Origin: Janibacter limosus
GTDB lineage: Bacteria > Actinomycetota > Actinomycetes > Actinomycetales > Dermatophilaceae
Length of the DNA: 64,000 nt
NCBI RefSeq assembly: GCF_004295485.1
Contig: NZ_CP036164.1
Location: 2,728,001-2,792,000 of the forward strand
Direction: 5' to 3'
The notes beneath the pieces are model-generated. The model saw only the letters and a list, made by a program, of their open reading frames with translations. It made no database searches and was not told the DNA's origin. Below, piece by piece: positions 17,892 to 25,412 of the stretch. The position numbers and the translations under genes are program-made. Position 1 is the first letter of the stretch. Each line of letters begins with the position of its first letter.

Positions 17892-18955
17892 AGGGTGTCT
17901 TCTTCCAGGTCGGCGTTCATCAGGGACTGGGCCCACGGCATGAAGCCGTAGGGCACGGTGCGGGGAGGGACACTGAGCTCGTCGAGCCGGGTCCGCGCCT
18001 CGGCGGGCAGCTCGAGGTCAGCGGCCCTGAGGTTCTGCTCCAGCTGCTCGGGACGCCGGGCACCGAGCAGCACCGTCGTCACCGCGGGGCGATCCCGCAG
18101 CCAGGCGATGGCGACCTGCGCAGGCGTCGCCCCGACCTCGGCGGCCAGCTCCTCGAGCGCGCGGACCACGGCCCAGGTGCGCTCGTTGCGCTTGTCCGTC
18201 GCCGGGTTGCGCCGTGCGGAGGTCGCCTTGATCCGTCCGTCCGGGAGCTCGGCCTCCTCCGGGTCCTCGGCATGTGCGACCGAGGAGTAGGCACCGGCCA
18301 GCAGGCCGTTGGCGAGCGGCCCCCACGTCATCAGCCCCAGTCCGACCTCGCGGCAGAGGCCGGGGAACTCGTGCTCGAGACCCCGCTCGGCGAGCGAGTA
18401 CTCGAGCTGGACGGCGACCGGCGGCTCGTAGCCACGCCACTGGGCGATCGTCGCTGCTCGGGCCGCGTACCAGGCCGGCACGCCCGAGAGCGCGACATGT
18501 CGGACCAGGCCTGCCCTCACGACCTCGTCGAGGGCCCGCATCACCTCTTCGACCGGGGTGGTGCCGTCCCAGGCGTGGACGAGGTAGAGGTCGACGTGGT
18601 CGGTGCCCAGCCGTTCGAGCGAGCCCTCGAGCGCCCCACGCATGGCGACTCTCCCGTTGCCGCCGGCATTGGGGTGGCCCGGCCGTGCGCCCATGGAGTA
18701 CTTCGTCGCGAGGACGACGTCAGCACGCGCCCCGCGGTCAGCCAGGTAGCGCCCGATGATCCGCTCGGACTCGCCGCCGGCGTAGATGTCCGCGGTGTCG
18801 ATGAGGTTGCCGCCCCAGCCGAGATAGGTGTCGAGGACCTGGCCGGCGACCTCCTCGTCGCAGCCCCAACCGGACTGGCCGAAGGTCATCGTCCCGAGCC
18901 CGAAGGGAGCGACCCGCAGCCCGGACCTCCCCAGCGTGCGGTACGTCGTGCTCAT
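17888..18955 (-). CDS. Aldo/keto reductase
   Basis: NADPH-dependent (alpha/beta)8-barrel reductase of 355 aa. N-terminal YRTLGRSGLRVAPFGLGTMT is typical. The catalytic tetrad is visible: D and Y in LIDTADIYAGGESE, K in VVLATKYSMG, H in DLYLVHAWDG. ATG 18955 overlaps the preceding SDR stop (ATGA). It probably reduces an aldehyde or ketone intermediate of the pathway; the substrate is unknown. Confidence 0.93.
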   Translation of the reverse strand: MSTTYRTLGRSGLRVAPFGLGTMTFGQSGWGCDEEVAGQVLDTYLGWGGNLIDTADIYAGGESERIIGRYLADRGARADVVLATKYSMGARPGHPNAGGNGRVAMRGALEGSLERLGTDHVDLYLVHAWDGTTPVEEVMRALDEVVRAGLVRHVALSGVPAWYAARAATIAQWRGYEPPVAVQLEYSLAERGLEHEFPGLCREVGLGLMTWGPLANGLLAGAYSSVAHAEDPEEAELPDGRIKATSARRNPATDKRNERTWAVVRALEELAAEVGATPAQVAIAWLRDRPAVTTVLLGARRPEQLEQNLRAADLELPAEARTRLDELSVPPRTVPYGFMPWAQSLMNADLEEDTL

Positions 18956-19722
18956 GCCGGAGCCCAGGACTCGCCACCGTCGACCTTGACGACGGCACCG
19001 CTGGTGTAGGTCGAGTCGGGACCCGCGAGATAGAGGACCGCTCCGGCGATCTCCTCGGGCCGACCGGCCCGCTGGAGTGGGATCTCTCGATGGGCCCGGG
19101 CCTCGAAGGCCTCCATGTCCCAGGCCCGGGACACGTCGGTGAGGAAGGGCCCGGCCATAACGGCGTTGACCCGCACCTTCGGGCCGCACGCATGAGCCAT
19201 CGCGTGGGTGAGGGTGGCCAGTCCTGCCTTGGCCATCGCGTAGGGCACCTGGCCTCGCCTCGGCCGCACCGCGGCGACGCTGGTGATGTTGACGATCGAG
19301 CCACCATCCCCCTTCGTCATCAGCTCGGCAGCCAGCGCGCTGAGCCGGAAGGGGCCCTTGAGGTTCACCGCGAAGACCTTGTCGAAGTACTCCTCGGTCA
19401 CGTCGGTGAGCTCGTCGTAGTGAGGCGACATCCCGGCGTTGTTGACCAGGACGTCAAGGCGCCCGTGGGTCTCCCGTATCCGCTCGACCAGGGCGTCGCA
19501 CTCTGCCCAGCGGCCCACGTGACATCCCATCCCGGTGACGAGGCCCTCTGTCGCAGAGGCGATCTCGGACGCGGCGGTCACCGCCCGCCCCTCGTCGCGG
19601 CCCACGATGACGACCTCGGCCCCTCTCCTTGCAAGTCCCGTCGCGATCTCGCGACCCAGACCGCGCGTGCCGCCGGTGACCACGGCGACCCGACCGGTCC
19701 ACCGCTCCGTCGACGCGCTCAC
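18952..19722 (-). CDS. SDR family oxidoreductase
   Basis: Short-chain dehydrogenase of 256 aa with TGGTRGLG, an arginine after strand 2 (VIVGRDEGRA) suggesting NADP preference, NNAGMSPHYDEL, and catalytic S-Y-K in NITSVAA ... YAMAKAG. The GTG at 19722 overlaps the acyl-CoA dehydrogenase stop (GTGA). Midway in the 28174-15297 operon. Confidence 0.92.
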   Translation of the reverse strand: MSASTERWTGRVAVVTGGTRGLGREIATGLARRGAEVVIVGRDEGRAVTAASEIASATEGLVTGMGCHVGRWAECDALVERIRETHGRLDVLVNNAGMSPHYDELTDVTEEYFDKVFAVNLKGPFRLSALAAELMTKGDGGSIVNITSVAAVRPRRGQVPYAMAKAGLATLTHAMAHACGPKVRVNAVMAGPFLTDVSRAWDMEAFEARAHREIPLQRAGRPEEIAGAVLYLAGPDSTYTSGAVVKVDGGESWAPA

Positions 19723-21014
19723 GAGACCACTCCCGCTTCGAGCGTGGCGCCGAGTCGCGCCTGTGCGGCAGCTCGTCGGCTGGGCAGGTGCGCACTCGGC
19801 CAGAGGCCGTCGACCGGCTCGACCCCGCGCAGCAGCTGCCTGGCCACCGTCACCTTGTGGACCTCGGTGGGCCCGTCGGCGACTGCCATCACCTCGGCGC
19901 GGCTGAGCATCGCCATGAAGGGCATCTCCTCGGAGACCCCGAGAGCACCGTGCAGGTGCATCGCCCGACTCACGACATCGCTGAAGACCTTGGGCATCAG
20001 TGCCTTGACCGCCGCGATCTCCTTGCGCACCCTGAGGTAGTCCTGCTCCTTGTCGATGAGCCAGGCGGTGCGCAGCACGAGCAGCCTGAACTGCTCGATC
20101 TCGATCCAGCTGTCGGCGATCTGCTCCTGCACCATCTGCAGCGAGCCGAGGGCCCCGGCGCGCGTCGAGCGTGACACCGCCCGTTCGCGCATCATGTCGA
20201 AGGCGGCACGCACCTGCCCGATCGTGCGCATCGCATGGTGGATCCGGCCACCGCCGAGGCGGGTCTGCGCGACCACGAAGGCCTGCCCCTCCTCGCCGAG
20301 CAGCGCGTCGGCCGGGACCCGGGCGCCCGTGAAGCGCAGGTAGCCGTGGGTCCCCTCCCCGGGTCGGTCGGTCCCCACCCCGACGCTGCGGACGACCTCG
20401 ACACCGGGAGTCCCGGCCGGGACGAGAAGCATCGACATGCGTCGGTGCGGGTCCTGCGCGTCAGGGTCGGTGACGCACATGACGATGAGGAAGGCGGCGA
20501 AGCGGGCATTGGTGGCGAACCACTTCTCCCCGTCGATCACCCACTCGTCGCCGTCTCGGCGGGCGGTGGTCGTGAAGAGCAGCGGGTCGGCGCCGGCGTG
20601 CGGCTCGGTCATCGCGTAGGTCGAGCAAACCTCCCCGTCGAGCAGGGGTTGCAGATAGCGGTCCTGCTGCTCCGGCGTGCCGAAGTGCGCCAGGATCTCG
20701 GCGTTGCCTGAGTCCGGGGCCTGGCAGCCGAAGATCGTCGGGGCCCAGCTCGAACCGCCGAGCACCTCGTTGAGCAGCGCCAGGCGCAGCTGGCCGTAGC
20801 CCTGCCCGCCCAACTCCGGTCCGAGGTGGCAGGCCCACAGACCGCGGGCACGCACGACATCCTGCAGGCTGCGGACGTGCGCTGCCACCGCCGGGTCCGA
20901 GCGATCGAAGGGGGACCCCAGGAGCATGTCGAGCGGCTCGACCTCGGTGGCGATGAAGTGTGCCGCCCAGTCGAGCTCGGCCTGGTGGTCGGGGTCGGTC
21001 TCAAAGCTCCACAT
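19719..21014 (-). CDS. Acyl-CoA dehydrogenase (ACAD10/11-like)
   Basis: FAD-dependent acyl-CoA dehydrogenase of 431 aa. N-terminal HFIATEVEPLD, the FAD/substrate block CSTYAMTEPHAGADP, and C-terminal MHLHGALGVSEEMPFMAMLS followed by ADGPTEVHKVTVARQLL are present. It overlaps by 14 bp a phosphotransferase-fold gene. That pairing resembles human ACAD10/11, where an aminoglycoside-phosphotransferase-like domain is fused to an ACAD and acts on 4-hydroxyacyl-CoA. The two proteins here may jointly handle a hydroxylated acyl-CoA (inference). Confidence 0.9.
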   Translation of the reverse strand: MWSFETDPDHQAELDWAAHFIATEVEPLDMLLGSPFDRSDPAVAAHVRSLQDVVRARGLWACHLGPELGGQGYGQLRLALLNEVLGGSSWAPTIFGCQAPDSGNAEILAHFGTPEQQDRYLQPLLDGEVCSTYAMTEPHAGADPLLFTTTARRDGDEWVIDGEKWFATNARFAAFLIVMCVTDPDAQDPHRRMSMLLVPAGTPGVEVVRSVGVGTDRPGEGTHGYLRFTGARVPADALLGEEGQAFVVAQTRLGGGRIHHAMRTIGQVRAAFDMMRERAVSRSTRAGALGSLQMVQEQIADSWIEIEQFRLLVLRTAWLIDKEQDYLRVRKEIAAVKALMPKVFSDVVSRAMHLHGALGVSEEMPFMAMLSRAEVMAVADGPTEVHKVTVARQLLRGVEPVDGLWPSAHLPSRRAAAQARLGATLEAGVVS

Positions 21015-22089
21015 GCGTGGTCCTCGGGGTGTCGGCGGCGGATTCGTTCGAGATGTTGATGAGGGCTGACGTGTAGAGGGCGTTCCTCATCAGCTCCTGG
21101 GCTCGGCGGTGGAGGTCGGCGCCGATCTCCTGCGGAGCCTTCCCCTGGAGAGCGCGGACGTGCGTGCCCTCGAGCAGCACCGCGAGCCGGTAGCCGGCGA
21201 GCACCCGGAACCACGGCAGCCGGTCGACGCTCCTCCCGCTGGCCGCACGCCACTGGTCGATGACGACGGCCTCGTCGGGCAGCCCGTGGTCCCGGACCCT
21301 CCAGGCGTAGGGGGACCCTGGGGTCGGCCAGGTGACGAGGAGCTCGGCCAGGTCGAGGAGCGGGTCACCGACGGTGGCCAGCTCCCAGTCGATGATGCTC
21401 ACGCCGCTGCCGTCACGGTGGACCAGCACGTTGCCGAGGTGCGCGTCCCCGTGGACGACGCCCGGCTGATCGTCCGCGGGCACGTGGTCGACGAGCCAGT
21501 CGTGGATCTCGTCAGCCCCCTCCAGGCGCGCCGCGAGACCCACCTGGGCGCGTTGGGTCCGCAGCACGCGGCCCCAACGCTCGGGTTGCCGAGCGACCCA
21601 GCCGGCCCCCCGGCCCAGGTCGTCGAGGCCGAGCGCCCGAGGGTCCTGCCGGGCCAGCACGCCGAAGCCGGTCGCGATCTGGGCACCGATCTCGTGCATC
21701 CGGCTCGGCTCGGCGCGCAGCGCGCGAGTCTCCCGATCGCTGGGGTCGGCCGCCTCCCAGAGGCTGGTGCCCTCCACGAGCTCGCTCACTTGGAAGGGAG
21801 TGCCGAGGACGTCCGCCGTCAGGCACACGCCGACGAGCCGGGGGTGGGGGACATCGGTGCCGGCGAGGGCCCGCAGCACCCTGGCCTCGCGACGAGCCGA
21901 GTCCACCCCGGCGCTCCCCTCGCGCACCGGCTGACGTCGCACGACCAGTGCTCGACCGCCGCGCACGAAGGCGCCGATCTGGTTCTGCGTACCGCCCCGC
22001 AGCGTCCGGACGTCGGTCAGCGCGCCCCCTTCGACCCCTTGGGCATCGAGCCAGGCGCGCAGCGCGAAGACATCGGGGTCAGCGGACAC
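21001..22089 (-). CDS. Phosphotransferase-fold (APH) family protein
   Basis: Kinase-fold protein of 362 aa with the Brenner catalytic motif VVHGDAHLGNVLVH and the metal-binding IIDWELATVGDPLLDLAE. An N-terminal lobe has LRGGTQNQIGAF and VVRRQP. This is the ACAD10/11-type APH subfamily rather than an antibiotic kinase. With the overlapping ACAD it suggests phosphorylation and elimination of a hydroxyacyl-CoA. GTG start at 22089, overlapping the upstream SDR stop by 11 bp. Confidence 0.88.
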   Translation of the reverse strand: MSADPDVFALRAWLDAQGVEGGALTDVRTLRGGTQNQIGAFVRGGRALVVRRQPVREGSAGVDSARREARVLRALAGTDVPHPRLVGVCLTADVLGTPFQVSELVEGTSLWEAADPSDRETRALRAEPSRMHEIGAQIATGFGVLARQDPRALGLDDLGRGAGWVARQPERWGRVLRTQRAQVGLAARLEGADEIHDWLVDHVPADDQPGVVHGDAHLGNVLVHRDGSGVSIIDWELATVGDPLLDLAELLVTWPTPGSPYAWRVRDHGLPDEAVVIDQWRAASGRSVDRLPWFRVLAGYRLAVLLEGTHVRALQGKAPQEIGADLHRRAQELMRNALYTSALINISNESAADTPRTTHVEL

Positions 22090-22858
22090 TGCTGAGGCCG
22101 CCGTCGATGCAGATGATCTGACCGGTGACGAAGTGGGTGACGTCCGAGAGGAGCGTGACGATCACGGGGGCGAGATCGGTCGTGGGATCGCCCAGCTTGC
22201 CCCCCACGGGGATCCGGCCGGCCATGAAGACGTCGTGCGCCGCGAGCTGCTCGGGGGTGAGGTGGTCACGGGTCGCTTGGTACATCGGCGTCCACATGGC
22301 CGGGACGATCGCGTTGAGGGTGATGCCGTGCCGGCCCCACTCGTGCGCGACCGAGCGGGTCCAGGCCATGACACCGGCCTTGGCAGCCGAGTAGTGGGCT
22401 GCGCCGGGGAAGGGGTCGAGCCCGGCGCCGGAGGCGACGTTGAGGATGCGGCCGCCGCCGGCCTGCAGAAGGGGGAAGGCCGCCTGGTTGGTGAGGAAGG
22501 CGCCGCGCAGGCTCACGTCGACCACGTGATCCCACTCGGCGTCCGTGAGCTCTTCGGCCGGGGTTCGCGTCTCGACCCCCGCACCGTGGACCAGCGAGTC
22601 GAGGCCACCGAAGTCTGCGGCCACCGCGGCGAAGACCTCTGTCACGGAGCTCCGGGAGGTGACATCGCAGGAGTGGTAGACGGCTCGTCCCGGGCCCGCA
22701 GCGGTGGCCGACCCCGCGACTGCCTGCCCGGCGTCATCGAGCACGTCGAGCACCGCGACGAGCGCGCCCTCGGCGCACAGGACCCGCACCAGGGACTCCC
22801 CGATGCCACGAGCGCCGCCCGTGACGATGATCCGTGATCCGGTGAGGTCAACGTGCAT
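22079..22858 (-). CDS. SDR family oxidoreductase
   Basis: Short-chain dehydrogenase of 259 aa: TGGARGIGESLVR, D after strand 2 (VAVLDVLDD, NAD type), and catalytic S-Y-K in NVASGAGLDPFPGAAHYSAA followed by KAG. ATG 22858 is chosen because GAGGAGAAG lies just upstream, inside the end of the thioesterase-like gene; the frame is open further upstream. Followed with overlap by the APH gene. Confidence 0.9.
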   Translation of the reverse strand: MHVDLTGSRIIVTGGARGIGESLVRVLCAEGALVAVLDVLDDAGQAVAGSATAAGPGRAVYHSCDVTSRSSVTEVFAAVAADFGGLDSLVHGAGVETRTPAEELTDAEWDHVVDVSLRGAFLTNQAAFPLLQAGGGRILNVASGAGLDPFPGAAHYSAAKAGVMAWTRSVAHEWGRHGITLNAIVPAMWTPMYQATRDHLTPEQLAAHDVFMAGRIPVGGKLGDPTTDLAPVIVTLLSDVTHFVTGQIICIDGGLSSVR

Positions 22859-23330
22859 GTGGTGCTTCTCCTCGTTCGCCTGCAGCCCGCTCGTCCATGT
22901 GGGCGCGGTGTCGGTCGTAGTGGCGGTCGTCGACGACGACCATGGTGGCGTCGGCCCGGGCCAGCACCTCACCGGTGCCGGCGAGCTCGAGGACTGCCTC
23001 GACGAAGCGGCGGCGGCCCTCGGCGCCGGTGATCCGGGCCCGGATCACGAGCTCGTTCTCGACCGGGACGGGGAGGACGAAGTCGACCCCCAGGTGAGCC
23101 GTCACCGAACGCACCCCGGTGGCCCGGACGGTCCGCCCGACGACGTCGTCGAAGGCTGCAGCCGTCCACCCGCCATGGGCGATGGAAGGACCACCGGTCC
23201 ACGTGGCGGGGCAGGCCCCCCGGACCACGACCCCTTCGTCCGAGATCTCCCAGGTCCTCAGTCCGAGGCGGCATCGTCCGGCCGCGCGGCAGCCCCCGCA
23301 CAAGTTCGACTCGTGCGGGGGGCTGCCCAT
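22848..23330 (-). CDS. PaaI-type hotdog thioesterase
   Basis: Hotdog-fold protein of 160 aa. The N-terminal cysteine block NLCGGCRAAGRCRLGLR is typical of PaaI/YbgC-like thioesterases of this subgroup. The active-site helix region reads GGPSIAHGGWTAAAFDDVVG. It probably hydrolyses or releases an acyl-CoA intermediate. Codons 2-14 coincide with a strong 17-bp hairpin (23288-23327), so its translation or transcription may be attenuated relative to the transporter genes upstream. Confidence 0.82.
   Translation of the reverse strand: MGSPPHESNLCGGCRAAGRCRLGLRTWEISDEGVVVRGACPATWTGGPSIAHGGWTAAAFDDVVGRTVRATGVRSVTAHLGVDFVLPVPVENELVIRARITGAEGRRRFVEAVLELAGTGEVLARADATMVVVDDRHYDRHRAHMDERAAGERGEAPHAR
23288..23327 (-). 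terminator. Strong hairpin between transporter and catabolic genes
   Basis: Arms 23288-23304 (GGCAGCCCCCGCACAAG) and 23310-23327 pair over about 17 bp with one bulge and one G·T-type mismatch; the loop is about 5 nt. It lies 28 bp after the solute-binding protein stop, where a terminator would be expected, but overlaps the first codons of the thioesterase gene. It may act as a partial terminator, attenuator or mRNA-stabilising stem. Confidence 0.6.
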
Positions 23331-23355
23331 GGTGCGCTCCTCGATCGTGCAGGCC

Positions 23356-24627
23356 TTACTTCTTCGGCATGACGTAGAGATCCTTGGCGTCGACGGCCTT
23401 GAAGTCCTTCAAGGTCCCGTCGGCGTCAGACGAGGCGATCAGGCCACCGGTCGAGCAGATGTTGGGCGAGATGGCCTTGGGCACCTGCTTGCCGTTGCAC
23501 TGGAAGGTCGTGCCGGCGCTGAGCGGGTAGTTCGTGGCCGGAGCCTCGCGCAGTGCCTTGGTCACGTTCTCCGCGGTGACCTCGGCCGGCTTCCCGGCGT
23601 TGATCCCGGTGATCAGGCTGAGCGTGCCCTGGAACGCGGTCTCGGCGTAGACGTCGGTCTCGAGGCCGTCGGCGTACTTGTCGAGGATGGCCCGGAGCAG
23701 GATGTAGTCCTCGTCCTTCGGGTCCGTGGTGAAGCCGGTGACGAACTTCATCTTGTCGATGCCGGGCAGCGCCGCCGCCGGGTCCTCACCGATGCAGCGA
23801 CCGTCCATGAGGATGTTCTCGGTGACGTTCAGCGTCTGGAAGGCCTTGGCCGCGCTCGAGCAGAAGTTCGGGTCACCCAGGACGTACCAGATGTCCGGCT
23901 TCTTGTTGAGGGCCGCCTGGATCTGCGGCGTCATGTCAGCCGTGCCCGGGGCGATGAGGACCGGGTCGGTCTTGGCTCCTGCGTTGCCGAAGAGCAACGG
24001 GGCCAGGGTCTTGGCCGGACCAGCGCTGCCGGGCACGTCGATGACGACGAGGGCCGCGTTGGTGGCCCCCTTCTCCTTGCCGTACTGCGCCGGGGTCGCG
24101 AAGACCGACAGGGGGTTGCCGAAGATGAAGACGTCCTCACCCTTGAGCGCCGCCTCGTTGGCCGCGAGGTTGGCGGTGAAGGGGATCTTGGCCGAGTTCA
24201 GCTGCTTGATGAGGGGTCCCGGCTCACCGACCGAGCTGGACACGACGGCGACCACGTCCTCGCGGACGAACTTGCTGCCGCACTCCTGGGCGCCGGCAGG
24301 CGTGCCCTTGGTCTCGCAGACGACGAGCTCGGCCGGACGCCCACCGACACCACCGAGGTGGTCGTTGGCGTACTTGAGGACGGCTGCCGCCGTCTTGTCC
24401 TCGTTGGTCGTGTCGATGGCGGCCGTCTGTCCGGTCTCGACGTAGCCGATCTTGATCGGGTCGCCACTGGCCTTGTTCTCCGCGCCGAGTGCGTCGGACG
24501 CAGCCTTGCTGTCGACCGACGACGACGAGGTCGACGAACCGCCATCACCGCAGGCGGTGATGAGGGTCAAGGCCGCGACCGTCAGGGGGACGACGACGCG
24601 CGTGCGCCGCAGTGCCTTTGACTTCAT
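23356..24627 (-). CDS. ABC transporter substrate-binding lipoprotein (branched-chain type)
   Basis: Periplasmic-binding-protein-type lipoprotein of 423 aa with a basic start MKSKALRRTR, a hydrophobic segment and lipobox LTLITAC. The mature part begins with a Ser-rich linker. The body follows the Leu/Ile/Val-binding (type I) fold: IKIGYVETGQTAAIDTTNED near the start and KPDIWYVLGDPNFCSS later. It should capture the substrate for LivHMG/LivF; relatives in catabolic clusters bind aromatic or short organic acids. ATG overlaps the LivF stop. Confidence 0.9.
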   Translation of the reverse strand: MKSKALRRTRVVVPLTVAALTLITACGDGGSSTSSSSVDSKAASDALGAENKASGDPIKIGYVETGQTAAIDTTNEDKTAAAVLKYANDHLGGVGGRPAELVVCETKGTPAGAQECGSKFVREDVVAVVSSSVGEPGPLIKQLNSAKIPFTANLAANEAALKGEDVFIFGNPLSVFATPAQYGKEKGATNAALVVIDVPGSAGPAKTLAPLLFGNAGAKTDPVLIAPGTADMTPQIQAALNKKPDIWYVLGDPNFCSSAAKAFQTLNVTENILMDGRCIGEDPAAALPGIDKMKFVTGFTTDPKDEDYILLRAILDKYADGLETDVYAETAFQGTLSLITGINAGKPAEVTAENVTKALREAPATNYPLSAGTTFQCNGKQVPKAISPNICSTGGLIASSDADGTLKDFKAVDAKDLYVMPKK

Positions 24628-25412
24628 GGGGATGTCCTACTTTCTGATGGGGCTGCATCGGCCGGCGGCCCGGCAGCGGGGGGACTCTTCGGGGAGTCGC
24701 CGAGGTAGGCGGCCTCCAGTGCTGAGGGGTCGGCGGCCAGGTCGGCCGCCGCACCCCGCAGGACGGCATCGCCGTGGACGAGGACGAGCGCCTGATCGGC
24801 GACCTCGAGGGCGAGCTGGACGTGCTGCTCGACGAGGACGACGACCACGCCGGCCTCGTCGGCGATCCGGCGGACGACGGGCAGCAGGCCCTCGACGATG
24901 ACGGGGGCCAGCCCCATGCTCATCTCGTCGATGAGCAGGACCTTGGGCTGCTGGACCAGACCGCGGGCCACGGCGAGCATCTGCTGCTCGCCACCGGAGA
25001 GGGACCCGGCGCGCTGGTTGGCCCGATCGGCGAGCGCGGGGAACATGTCACCGACCTCGTCCCACGACATGCCGCCCTTGCGGCGAGCGATGTCGATGTT
25101 CTGCCGGACGGTCAAGCCGGTGAAGAGGGCGCGGTCGTCCGGCACGAGGACCACCCCGGCGCGGTTGGTGACCGACGCCCGACCCGACGGCAGGGCCTCG
25201 CCGTCGAGGAGGACCTCGCCACCCTGGTGCCGCAGCAGACCCGCGAGGGTGAGCATCAGGGTCGTCTTCCCCGACCCGTTGGGTCCGAGGATGCCGAGCA
25301 CGGTGCCGGGTTCGACGCTGAGGTCAAGGCTGCGGATCACCGAGATGGCGCCGTAGCCGGCACCGAGACCCCGGGTCTCGAGGACGGGACGTGTGCTGAG
25401 TGCGCCCTGCAT
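24624..25412 (-). CDS. livF: ABC transporter ATP-binding protein (LivF type)
   Basis: ATPase of 262 aa. Walker A is GPNGSGKTTLM, the Q-loop region follows, the signature is SLSGGEQQMLAVARGL, and Walker B is VLLIDEMSMGLAP, where EMSMGLAP is diagnostic of LivF. It pairs with the LivG domain of the fused permease. Its start shares bases with the LivHMG stop (TGATG), and its stop overlaps the binding-protein start. Confidence 0.93.
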   Translation of the reverse strand: MQGALSTRPVLETRGLGAGYGAISVIRSLDLSVEPGTVLGILGPNGSGKTTLMLTLAGLLRHQGGEVLLDGEALPSGRASVTNRAGVVLVPDDRALFTGLTVRQNIDIARRKGGMSWDEVGDMFPALADRANQRAGSLSGGEQQMLAVARGLVQQPKVLLIDEMSMGLAPVIVEGLLPVVRRIADEAGVVVVLVEQHVQLALEVADQALVLVHGDAVLRGAAADLAADPSALEAAYLGDSPKSPPAAGPPADAAPSESRTSP

